Part shown: one piece after another, positions 9,277 through 17,288 of the stretch
Position numbering within the stretch: the stretch's first letter is position 1
Layout: every line of letters starts with the position of its first letter
Assembly (NCBI RefSeq): GCF_000143415.4
Contig: NW_003314336.1
Span: 658,853-722,852, forward strand
DNA: 64,000 nt
From: Selaginella moellendorffii
Lineage: Eukaryota > Streptophyta > Lycopodiopsida > Selaginellales > Selaginellaceae
Reading direction: 5' to 3'
Translations under genes and position numbers: made by a program
The notes under the pieces: model-generated
Told to the model about the DNA's origin: nothing
The model's database searches: none
Seen by the model: only the letters and a program-made list of their open reading frames with translations

Positions 9277-10875
9277 ATGGCCTCCGCAAGTGCGACGCAT
9301 GTTCCCTCCGTGGATCTTAAGAACCATGCTACATGGATTCAGGCAAAGGTGTTTCTAAACAACCCCGAGGGGGAGGTGGTAGCTGAGATCTTAGCCACAG
9401 TTGTCGATCCAAGAGATGCGGTTGCTAATCAAGAATTGGGCTGGGATGATATTGGAGTTGCGATTTTAGAGGTTGTTGACACAGAAGAAAATAGTCTGAC
9501 TATTGGAAGCATTGTGCGGTGGAAATTGAAGCACTTAGTGTTTGAGAATGTGAAGGATTCACAATCAAACACCACTACAACTGATGACAGAACATCTCTT
9601 CATGGGAAAAGAAAGTACACCTTCCTAAAGCGCAGCCAAAGGGATCTGAGCAACGAACCGAAAAGACAGAAAATGGCGATGGAGGTTCGAATGGTCTCGA
9701 CAGTTGCTTGTTGCAAGAGGAGGTGCTGTCAACATGTTGATTGGGATGCTATTGAAGAGGAGAGAGCAAGATACAAGACATTGTCCTGGAAGGTAGCTCG
9801 CAATTTTGTGTATGAGGCATTACGGTCATTTGTTGATGCTTCAGAACATCAGGTGGGGGGCATGGTCTTCCAGAGGGGTTTGGTCTGCATGAAGGCATGG
9901 AGAATCATTTATGGAGTCCCTCGAACCACATTCTACAAAATCAAAACTGAGTTCGAGGAACAAAGGGTTCAACAGGCAGTCCATGGGAACAACGGTACTC
10001 ACAAAACCAGGGGTCATGTTGTATATGGAGAGGCAATCTTCAAGAGGTTTATCGAGACATGTAGCGAGCAGCAACCACATAAAACCCGCCTCTTGGAAGA
10101 TGGAACTCGAGACACCCAACGAGTTCTCCCTTCCATGTATACCAAGGGGGCCATATTGGAAGATGTGAATCGGGAACTCTAGAGTAATGGCTACAGGAAG
10201 CTGAGCCAATCTAGATTTAGTAGATTGTGGAGCAACAGGTTCAGGGATGTGAGTATAGGAAAGTACTCCAGCTTTTCAAAGTGTGACGAGTGCACTGCTA
10301 TCAAAATGGCTTTGTCAAAGAATTCTTGCATCGCTCAAGAGCGAGAGACGTTGGTTAGAAGGCAGCTCGACCACAATATCGAGTAGAGAAGCTGCAGGAC
10401 TGCATATTATCATAACAGGATTCTCTCCATGGAGAGACCTGACTCTTACCTCTGCATCATCCACGACAAAATGGACCAGAAAAAGACGTGCTTACCTCGA
10501 CTCAATCCTGCCCCCAAGGCAATCTCTTCATCCATGCAGCTGCCTGTGTCTCTGTTTGGCATAATCGCTCATGGGCATGGTGCCCAGAACTATGGGAACT
10601 TCTTTGTACCTCTATGGGGTGGCGGGGGTGCAAACATGATGATTGCGTCCCTAGCAAAACACTTAAGGTCTCTGCAAAGTGCGTAGACTGAGCTGAACGG
10701 CCAACCCTTGCATAAGGCCCTTGTCGATCGAACCCCATACAGGGTTCAGCTGGAGGAGGAGCAAAGGCTTGCAATATCGTGTGGGGCCCCATGCCATCCC
10801 AGTGAATATGTTGGCCGTCAAATTGTAGGGTTAGGAATGACGTTCATCTTGGAAAGCTCACCACACGCTCAATGA
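9277..10875 (+). pseudogene. Gene B: transposase-like protein with three in-frame TAG stops
   Basis: One frame runs 532 codons from the ATG that follows the TTTCAG acceptor to TGA at 10873. It is interrupted only by TAG at 10180, 10384 and 10684, without frameshift. Order of features: N-terminal region (1-110), a Cys-rich cluster CCKRRCCQHVDWD (about 146-158), VCMKAWRIIYGVPRTTFYKI (about 208-227), FSKCDECTAIK after the first stop, then IIHDKMDQKKTCLPRL and FGIIAHGHG. From memory this resembles uncharacterised animal transposase-like proteins that share a zinc-binding N-terminus, a VCxxAF/W..GxS motif, SKCDxC and DxMDQxKTxLP (possibly the DUF7869 group; unverified). The Asp in DKMDQ may be catalytic. 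The C-terminal part of such proteins is not recognised, so the copy may also be truncated. Confidence 0.6.
10776..10797. repeat. Right-most palindrome copy
   Basis: The GGGGCCCC centre and ATGCCAT arm are intact; the other arm is diverged (ATCGTGTG). It lies in the 3' part of the gene B frame. Confidence 0.6.
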
Positions 10876-11107
10876 ACAAACAAATAGTGTGTGCGCGCAT
10901 GCCATCGCTCTTCTTTAGCTTCAGATTCGGCTTGTTCACCTTGACAATGAGATTTATTATACAACCAGATGGACTCAGTCTGGACACAAAGTCACCGCGC
11001 TAGTCACCATGCCCCAGATATGTCTAGCCCCTGGACAAAAAACATATAATTTCACGTCATTTTCAAATACTTGAAAATTTGTACCTAGTCCCATTTTACT
11101 GAATAAA

Positions 11108-11131
11108 TCCCACTTTAACGAAATAGAGCTT
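11108..11131 (-). repeat. Right inverted repeat of the 6.7 kb unit
   Basis: Exact reverse complement of 4444-4467. The next base outside belongs to an inverted family A leader (CATTG/AAGCT junction). Confidence 0.75.
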
Positions 11132-11469
11132 ACAATGCAAAAAGCTAGATTTAAACCAAAATCCTGAAAGAAAAGAACAAAAGTAAGGAAATGGAAAAAG
11201 TAAAATCTAGACAATGCAAAAGTTAAATCTAAACCAAAATCCCAAATCCAAGCACTCCCTAGGGACAATCAAAAGTGCCCCTCACCTCCATCAATGTAAG
11301 TGCATGGAATATGGAAAGAGAATACAGAAATGTGCATATCAATTAGCCCAAAAACCTTAGATTATATACAAGAGCGAGTGGTCTAGATTGAAACCAATCC
11401 AACGACTACCAAAATCCCACTACACTAATATTAATATACAGTATCGTAGCCGTACACTTGGCCCTCACA
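11132..11469 (-). mobile_element. Inverted gypsy family A LTR and leader fragment
   Basis: Read on the minus strand, TGTGAGGGCC at 11469 through TGTA at 11295 is a family A LTR of about 175 bp. It is followed by the GGTGAGGGGCAC leader and the AGATTT..TTTGCATTG leader repeats, as at 29770-29960. It stops at the right inverted repeat of the neighbouring unit. Stop-rich and non-coding. Confidence 0.8.
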
Positions 11470-11724
11470 TATACATCGAAAACTTTAATCTAAAGATAAG
11501 ATTAGAGGACTCACTTTTGATTGAAGTATGGTGGGAAAAGAAAATCATATCTATTTATTTTGTTAAAGAGCGCAAACAACAGGGTTCCACCATGGCATTT
11601 TCTTCTTGCTCGTTTCTAACAAGGTGGATCAAAAGATATGCTCTCGGGAGTTCCTCGTCTGGCCGGACTTTAAAACATATCTTCATATAAAACTCCATGC
11701 TTCTTTCCTCGGCGACAACCTCCC

Positions 11725-13548
11725 ATGGAGCTCAACTATGATCCCATCTTCCCCGACTGCCCAGTCATTGATCACTGCCTCTCAATCTGGTCCCGGCAAG
11801 CAGCCTTCCACAGCAAGCCGGCTTTCGTGTGGATCGACGAGTCCAGCGAAGAGGAAGAACCGGCTGTCTTGACATACGGTCTTCTGGATTCTCTCGCTGC
11901 CGCTACCTCAAGCTGGCTGATCCATGTCGAGGGTCTTAAGCGTGGCGACCGTGTAGTCTTGCTCTATCCACCAGGCCTCGATTTCATCTCTGTTATCTTC
12001 GGCTGCCAGCGAGCGGGGATCGCTGTAATCCCACTCGTGCCACCGTCGGCTTCTTCTAACAAAACCAAGAGCGGTAAGGATATCATGGAAGTCATTCTAG
12101 AGGCCTCACCAGTGGCATTTATTTCTCCGAAATCGTTGAGCGCGCAACTTGATGGATCGTCCGCAAAAGCCATCGCCGAGTACTTCAACCTGCGCTGGAT
12201 AGCACTGGAGCCAGACAAGATCCACAGTGTCAGTTTGGAGTCAGTCGACGATGATTCTTACGTGAGGCTTTCCAGAGCGGAGGATTTGTTCCTGATCCAG
12301 TATACTTCCGGATCGACTGGCGCTCCAAAACCGGTGATGATCTCCGCTGGAGCGGCAGCGCACAACGCTCGAGCGGCTAGAAGAGCTTACGACCTCCAGC
12401 CGTCCAGCATCATCGTCTCGTGGCTTCCACTGTATCACGACTGTGGCCTCATGTTCATCCTTCTCACCATCACCTGCGGGGCAACAAGCTTCCTTAGCTC
12501 GCCATTTTCCTTCTCTAAAAGGCCATGGCTATGGCTGGAGATGCTCTCCAAATTCAAAGCTACCTGTACCGTGGTGCCCGCATTTGCTCTCCCTCTGGTA
12601 GAATCCAAACTCGTCCAGGATAACTCATTTCCAGATCCCAAAGCTCGGCATTTGCAACTGGATTTGTCACACCTCGAGAGCTTGATTCTCGTCAACGAGC
12701 CCATCCTGGCAGCAAGCGTGAGTAGTTTCCTCAAGAGCTTCTCTAGATTCGCACTGAGAAAGGATTCCATAGCACCTTCTTACGGGCTGGCCGAGAACTC
12801 CACGTTTGTGTGCACGGCATGGAAGAAATCCTGTGACTTTCCAGTGTACCAAGAGCTTCTTCCCAGCGGAAAGATCTCAAGCGCGCACGATGATCTGCAA
12901 GAGATGAATCCCAGAGTCGTGGATCCAGAGACAAGCAAAGAAGTACCTGATGGAGAGGAAGGCGAGGTGTGGATTTCCTCTCCAAGCATGGGAAGCGGCT
13001 ATGTGAACGATCCAGCATTGTCATCGCAGACATTCCAGGCCAAAATCCATGGATCCAGCGATTCCTTCCTTCGCACCGGCGACACTGGAGTCATCTCCCA
13101 TGGATTCTTGTTCATCACTGGAAGAATCAAAGATCAGCTGCTGCTGGACGGAGGGAGGAGAAAGATCCATCCACAGTACCTGGAATCCACCGCATTCTCA
13201 TTCTCTCCACTCCTCCGGCCTGGTTGCGCGGTAATATTCCAAGCCCGAGGTGAGAACATCGTCTTGATCGCCGAGACCGCCAGTGGATCGATCGCCACTC
13301 CAGACGCGCAGGCGATCGCGTCGAGGATCTTCGTCGAGATTCTCAGCAAGCACGAAGCCCCGGTCTGGACGATCGTGCTCGCTTCGCCGCGATCCATTCC
13401 CAAGCCGACATCCGGCAAGCTGAGAAGATCCGAGGCGCGGCGGATGTACCTGAGTGGAGAGCTGCGATGGATCAAGCGCGTCTCCTTTCGGGAGCTCCTG
13501 TCGCTGGAAGAGAGCTTCCCGCCCATCGAGCTTCGTTCCTCTCTCTGA
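11725..13548 (+). CDS. FAAL-like acyl-AMP ligase (607 aa, intronless)
   Basis: This adenylate-forming enzyme would activate a fatty acid with ATP to an acyl-adenylate. Visible motifs in order: the P-loop QYTSGSTGAPKPV (about residues 191-203, with Pro where Gly is usual), SWLPLYHDCGLM (about 232-243), SYGLAENSTF (about 352-361), RTGDTG and GRIKDQLLLDGG (about 451-477), and C-terminal Lys in TSGKLRRSEARR (about 572-583). The YHD and RIKDQ..DG forms and a length near 600 aa fit fatty acyl-AMP ligases better than 4CL or acyl-CoA synthetases. The ATG at 11725 is the first in frame, with an ATATAAA element about 40 bp upstream. No transit peptide or partner carrier protein is evident. The KG-to-KP change in the P-loop could affect activity. 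Confidence 0.85.
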   Translation: MELNYDPIFPDCPVIDHCLSIWSRQAAFHSKPAFVWIDESSEEEEPAVLTYGLLDSLAAATSSWLIHVEGLKRGDRVVLLYPPGLDFISVIFGCQRAGIAVIPLVPPSASSNKTKSGKDIMEVILEASPVAFISPKSLSAQLDGSSAKAIAEYFNLRWIALEPDKIHSVSLESVDDDSYVRLSRAEDLFLIQYTSGSTGAPKPVMISAGAAAHNARAARRAYDLQPSSIIVSWLPLYHDCGLMFILLTITCGATSFLSSPFSFSKRPWLWLEMLSKFKATCTVVPAFALPLVESKLVQDNSFPDPKARHLQLDLSHLESLILVNEPILAASVSSFLKSFSRFALRKDSIAPSYGLAENSTFVCTAWKKSCDFPVYQELLPSGKISSAHDDLQEMNPRVVDPETSKEVPDGEEGEVWISSPSMGSGYVNDPALSSQTFQAKIHGSSDSFLRTGDTGVISHGFLFITGRIKDQLLLDGGRRKIHPQYLESTAFSFSPLLRPGCAVIFQARGENIVLIAETASGSIATPDAQAIASRIFVEILSKHEAPVWTIVLASPRSIPKPTSGKLRRSEARRMYLSGELRWIKRVSFRELLSLEESFPPIELRSSL

Positions 13549-14097
13549 AATTAGGGTTCTTCCAGAATAATACTAGAAGACGAGCCCTAAATCGCGCAGC
13601 CATAGCTAGGGTTTCTAGCAACGCTCTTCAATGATCACGTTGCAGCGCTTTCCCGTGGCTTTGCTGATCCGTTGGGAGCGAAGAGCGATCGATCGGGAGC
13701 ATTTTGAGAAGGATTTTCTGTCTAGAATCTCCTTTCAAGCGTGCTCTTGACATTTTGCCGATTTGTAGGCCGATTCCAAAGGAGGACTCGGCGATTTCCT
13801 GCTAGTGCCTCTCATTTCACCCGGCCGAGATGGAATCCTAGGCAATCCAATGTCTGCTAGCGGCGAATCCATTTTTCTCTTCTGTGTTCCTCGCTCTGGT
13901 AGGATTGCCGATAGAACAATCGTGTGAAATGATGTTTGATTTTGTTTCCCTATTGGCCTGAATCGCCAGCGTGATGGCTTGAGAAACATGGTGCCTGATC
14001 ACACAAAGAGACCAAAAAAAAAAAAAAATGATTTTGATTCCTCAAAGTTCTTGCTCTCGCCCAAACAGAAAAATCTTTCGCAGCTCTGTCGATTCTT
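13549..14097. other. Intergenic: 3' end of the ligase gene and 3' end of the next gene
   Basis: No supported coding frame. It contains AGCCCTAAA and AGCTAGGGTTT (telo-box-like, 13580-13615), common in plant promoters. It probably holds the ligase 3' UTR and the 3' UTR of the convergent coiled-coil gene. An A tract lies at about 14015-14028. Confidence 0.4.
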
Positions 14098-14767
14098 TCA
14101 CACAAAAAACTTTCCAGATGGTTTGCTATTATCTGAAATCACAAAGAGCTATGAGATAACCAAAAAGAAGAAACTTCGAAACCAAAGAGATTTGGAGAAC
14201 AGTGACAAATCAAAACAAAGGATGGAAGCATGCAAATCATCCAAGAACTTGGAGATTTGGAAGAACAGTAACAAATCAAAACAAAGGATGGAGGCAAGCA
14301 AATCATCCACGATTTGGAAGAACAATGAAAAAAAGGAACCAAAAACGCAAGCAAAGAGAAAGAACACGAAAAAGCTTACCTTTGGAAGGATCCGTGGTAG
14401 CAGTAGCAGCAGCAGAACCAGCCGGAGGAACCAAGTTGAGCTCCTCAAATATGGCATCGATTCGCGTAGACAACGGTTCAATCTTTCTGCCCTGCTGCTT
14501 GCTCGCCTCTTGCATCACTCGCTCGCTCACTGCCCCCAGCTTCTCCCTCAGCTTCCTGTTATCCTCCCTCAGATTTTCCATCCTCTCCTCGTGCTCGCTG
14601 TCGAAAGCGTTCCTCTCGTTCTTCAAGCTCACCAGCTTGCTCGAGAAAACAATGCACATCAGCGCAATCACAGTGCTCGTCATCTCCACCTTCTTCTGCT
14701 TCAATTCCCTGACGAAGACCTGGAATGGAGTGGGACGCCGCAAAGCCTGCTCGACCTTTCCCTCCAT
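14098..14767 (-). CDS. Small coiled-coil membrane protein, two exons (140 aa)
   Basis: Exon 1 is 14767-14380, ending DPSK plus one base at a GTAAGC donor. Exon 2 is 14132-14098 after GATTTCAG, in phase, and adds DNSKPSGKFFV before TGA. Residues 30-48 (MTSTVIALMCIVFSSKLVS) form a probable membrane segment. Residues about 52-105 are a heptad-like charged coiled coil (NERNAFDSEHEERMENLRED), followed by an Ala/Thr-rich tail. The ATG at 14767 is the first in-frame ATG. The 247-nt intron contains two tandem units of about 63 bp (14196-14325). I do not recognise the family; it looks like a small organelle or endomembrane scaffold. It lies 146 bp behind the microprotein gene on the same strand. Confidence 0.7.
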
Positions 14768-14913
14768 CTCCAAAAAAGATCTTTGCTTCTCTTTCTAGCT
14801 TTCCAAAAGAGAAATTTTTTCCCTCTTTTTCCTCCTGCCTGATCGATCAGCCTCGGCCTCTTCCTTCGCGAATTCTTCCTCTACCTCCTAAAATGCCTGG
14901 AATGTGAGCGATC

Positions 14914-15090
14914 TCAGTAGTCGTCTTCTTCGTCCTTGCCGCGCTTCCTGTACGCCCGCTCGATTTGCTTCGCCATGACGAGGCCGACGTTGACGATCCC
15001 CTGAACGTTCGGGATGTTGTAATTCTGCGCGAGATAGATCCCAAACAGCGTCCCCAGAGTGAAAGAGAAGCCGCTCCGGATCAAGCCCAT
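14914..15090 (-). CDS. STMP1/DUF4535-like 58-aa microprotein
   Basis: Read 15090 to 14914, this short frame encodes MGLIRSGFSFTLGTLFGIYL, then AQNYNIPNVQGIVNVGLVMA, then KQIERAYRKRGKDEEDDY. The hydrophobic N-terminal helix followed by YLAQNYNIPN is the hallmark of the small mitochondrial membrane proteins around animal STMP1 and plant relatives (DUF4535; recalled, not searched). Those act at the inner membrane with respiratory complexes. One membrane segment (residues 5-22) and a highly charged C-terminal tail are visible. The start is the only ATG at the conserved position. Upstream (15100-15170) has CCCTAAAA boxes typical of plant housekeeping promoters. Confidence 0.8.
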   Translation of the reverse strand: MGLIRSGFSFTLGTLFGIYLAQNYNIPNVQGIVNVGLVMAKQIERAYRKRGKDEEDDY

Positions 15091-15229
15091 GCCCTAGCTC
15101 CCCATCGCCGCCCTAAAACTCGCCAAGGAAAAAAACAAGTAAGCCCCAAACAAAAGCCAGCCGTTGGTTTTAGGGCTCTTAAACAAAGGTCCATCAAACG
15201 GCTGGGTTTTCGCGTGTTGGCAGATTCCA

Positions 15230-15720
15230 TCGAATCATTTCTCCAGGTGATCCATCTCTTCCTCTTTGCTTGCTTGGTGGTGAAATGCCACAAGCAAAAC
15301 TAGAAGAAATCTTCCACCAGGAATTCCACTTATTGGGCATTTGCATTTTCTGGGAACTCACTCTTACAAGTCCCTGTCCAAGCTCTCTGAAAGATTTGGT
15401 CCCATCATGAGCATCAAACTTGGTGTTGTCCTCTCCAGATGCAGCAAAAGCTTTTCTCTCCACTTATGACACCAATTTTGCAAAGATCGCAGTTGCCAAG
15501 CATGTTTTCTTATGGTTCCAAGGATTTGGCATGGGCTTCATATGGTCCACACTGGAGAATGACGAGAAAGGTAGGAACCTTGGAGTTCTTTTCTACAAAG
15601 AGAGTGGAAGAATCAAGAATTCTTAGAGCTTTCCAAAGTTCCATGGCTTTCAACGAGAGATTTGAGGACTCACTGTTTGTGGAGCTGGTGAAAGAGGTAG
15701 TATATTTTATGGGAGTCTTC
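15230..15720 (+). pseudogene. Cytochrome P450 N-terminal fragment, frameshifted
   Basis: Successive frames give a hydrophobic anchor (FLFACLVVK), the proline hinge PPGIPL with LIGHLHFLGTHSYKSLSKLS, then ERFGPIMSIKLGVVLSSPDA, then after a frame change YGSKDLAWASYGPHWRMTRK and LEFFSTKRVEESR. This is the first roughly 150 residues of a plant A-type P450 with at least two frameshifts and a stop. No heme loop is present. It then runs into LRR sequence. Confidence 0.7.
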
Positions 15721-16134
15721 GTCTTCGAGAAATCCCGTCCTTCGAGAGCTTGTCGCGGCTGGAAGTTCTTCGCTTGCCTGGGAACTCCGCCGCCGTGGAT
15801 CGTGACCGGCTTTCCGGAGCTCCAGGAGCTCAACCTCGCAGAGAACGATCTGTCCATCGGCTCCATGAAGGCGTTCCAGTGGCTCTACCTCCACTACAAC
15901 AATCTCCAGGGAGCTCTTCCGCCAACCTTGGGAGGATGCTTCAACCTCTCCACCATCGACTTGAGCAGCAACACCATCCCTGACGAGATCTTCGACCTGG
16001 AGCTGGAAAGCTTGGCTCTCGCCATGAACAAGGCCTCTCTCGTCGTCAAACTCTTCCAGCTCTTGCAAAGTCATCCAGAGCTTGGATTTGTCGATCGTAT
16101 TCTTAAATACAGATTGAAATATAATTCTATGTAA
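15700..16134 (+). pseudogene. Leucine-rich-repeat fragment fused to the P450 remnant
   Basis: Frames read LREIPSFESLSRLEVLRLPG, then after a shift FPELQELNLAENDLSIGSMK, LHYNNLQGALPPTLGGCFNL and STIDLSSNTIP. These are plant receptor-like-kinase type LRRs (LxxLxLxxNxLxG). There is no kinase domain, and the open frame continues from the P450 part, so the open 231-aa frame from 15439 is a chance chimera. It ends where the Dof duplication begins (about 16111). Confidence 0.6.
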
Positions 16135-17077
16135 GCTTTGAATTCTATTTATCAAACAAATGAAAACTCTTTGGAAACATTGGGATCCAACTCAGCAAGC
16201 TTGTATTTCTGGCAGGTCTGCCAGAAATCCCTCAATATCAATAAACACATCATTGAATTCTTGAGGTTGCCCCCAGCAATTGGTTTGCACATCTCCACCT
16301 TGAACCCCACCAACAAACTCCTGACTAACTTGATCAGCAAACACTCCATCGCCAAGCTCGCTAGTTTGAGCAAACACTTCTTGCACACAATCACCAACAG
16401 GCCCTTGACCTAAGGCTGGTAGAAGCTCCCAACAACTGATTTGATCAAAAGTTTCATGTGAGAAAGGTTGAGCACAATCACCAACACCATGACCTTGCTC
16501 CCAACAAGTAGTTTGATCAAAACCCTCCTCTCCTGGACCCGATGATTCGCCTATAAATTCTTCTTGGACGACTGGAGTGACCTTGTCACACGCACCCCCT
16601 CCCTCATGACTCCTTAAAGCTTTGGATTTTCTCTTATTTCCACCCGTGGGCGATAGCGATACGTCCCTCACCTTGCCACCTTGTGTCCATTTTCCCTTGC
16701 ACGACCTACAAATGTAACGCGGCTGGTCGCGCTTGCCAGTACTCTTCTCGTTGTTGTAGTAATCGAACCGCGTGTTGTAAGATTGGCACCTTGGGCACTG
16801 GTACACGTTGTCCGGAAGGTCGTGGTGCTCCCACACGCCGTACAAGTTTTGGTCCCTCACCTCCTCGGCCGTGAGCTTGCAAGCCCTCTCGCTTCTCAGT
16901 CGACGCTTCTTTGTCAGCACCATGATACCATCGCCTTCTCTACTTCTCTTGCTTGCTCTCGCCATAGCTCGTACGATCCTAAAGGACTTGACCTTATTTA
17001 TTTATATATGCACTAAAGTAAAGGCTGGGTTAGCTTAAACAGTGTAGATTCCCACTAATCCTGTGCGGTTTAAGGTA
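16111..17077 (-). repeat. Dof duplication unit 1
   Basis: From AGATTGAAATATAA at 16111 to TGCGGTTTAAGGTA at 17077, the sequence matches 17289-18255 almost throughout, including 5' and 3' flanks. The tandem duplication therefore copied the whole transcription unit. Confidence 0.85.
16192..16965 (-). CDS. Dof zinc-finger transcription factor, tandem copy 1 (257 aa)
   Basis: A nuclear DNA-binding protein expected to recognise AAAG cores. A basic N-terminus (KKRRLRSERACK, 19-30) precedes the Dof domain: CPRC (57-60), SYNTRFDYYNN, then QPRYICRSC (80-89 approx.) and KGKWTQGGKVRDV. The spacing is C-x2-C-x25-C-x2-C; canonical Dof proteins have x21, so four extra residues (within EKSTGKRD) enlarge the zinc loop. 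The C-terminal half is acidic with repeated Gln/Cys-Trp-Glu units (FDQISCWELLPALGQ), perhaps an activation region. Intronless. Upstream there is a TATATAAATAAA box at about 16990-17005 and AAAG/CTTT repeats, so autoregulation is possible. Confidence 0.85.
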   Translation of the reverse strand: MARASKRSREGDGIMVLTKKRRLRSERACKLTAEEVRDQNLYGVWEHHDLPDNVYQCPRCQSYNTRFDYYNNEKSTGKRDQPRYICRSCKGKWTQGGKVRDVSLSPTGGNKRKSKALRSHEGGGACDKVTPVVQEEFIGESSGPGEEGFDQTTCWEQGHGVGDCAQPFSHETFDQISCWELLPALGQGPVGDCVQEVFAQTSELGDGVFADQVSQEFVGGVQGGDVQTNCWGQPQEFNDVFIDIEGFLADLPEIQAC

Positions 17078-17288
17078 ATGTCTGGCAAATGGTTTGGCTG
17101 TAAATACAATCAAGGCGCTAAAGGTTGATGATAGAAAACTGCTGAAGCTCAAGATCTATCTATAGGCATTTCCATAGGTTTCTGTGAGCTCCTTCGTCAT
17201 CGGCTTACTGGTGGACAGGAAACTATTTTGAGAAAGAGAAAGTATATATTTTTTCTTATCTTTGCGGCTTTTCATATATTTGACATAT

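Larger units (their letters stand above)
4444..11131. mobile_element. 6.7 kb inverted-repeat-bounded DNA transposon candidate
   Basis: A 24-bp perfect inverted repeat bounds this unit. The left copy starts AAGCTCTATTTCGTTAAAGT at 4444-4467, and its reverse complement is at 11108-11131. Inside are gene A (minus, 4886 to about 7131), gene B (plus, 9277-10875, transposase-like) and a 22-bp palindrome repeated throughout. The outside changes sharply on both sides: family B reverse transcriptase on the left, inverted family A leader on the right. The two flanks belong to different elements and I find no target-site duplication, so either insertion was followed by rearrangement or the ends are not exact. 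A cut-and-paste transposon is the simplest reading; superfamily unassigned. Confidence 0.65.
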
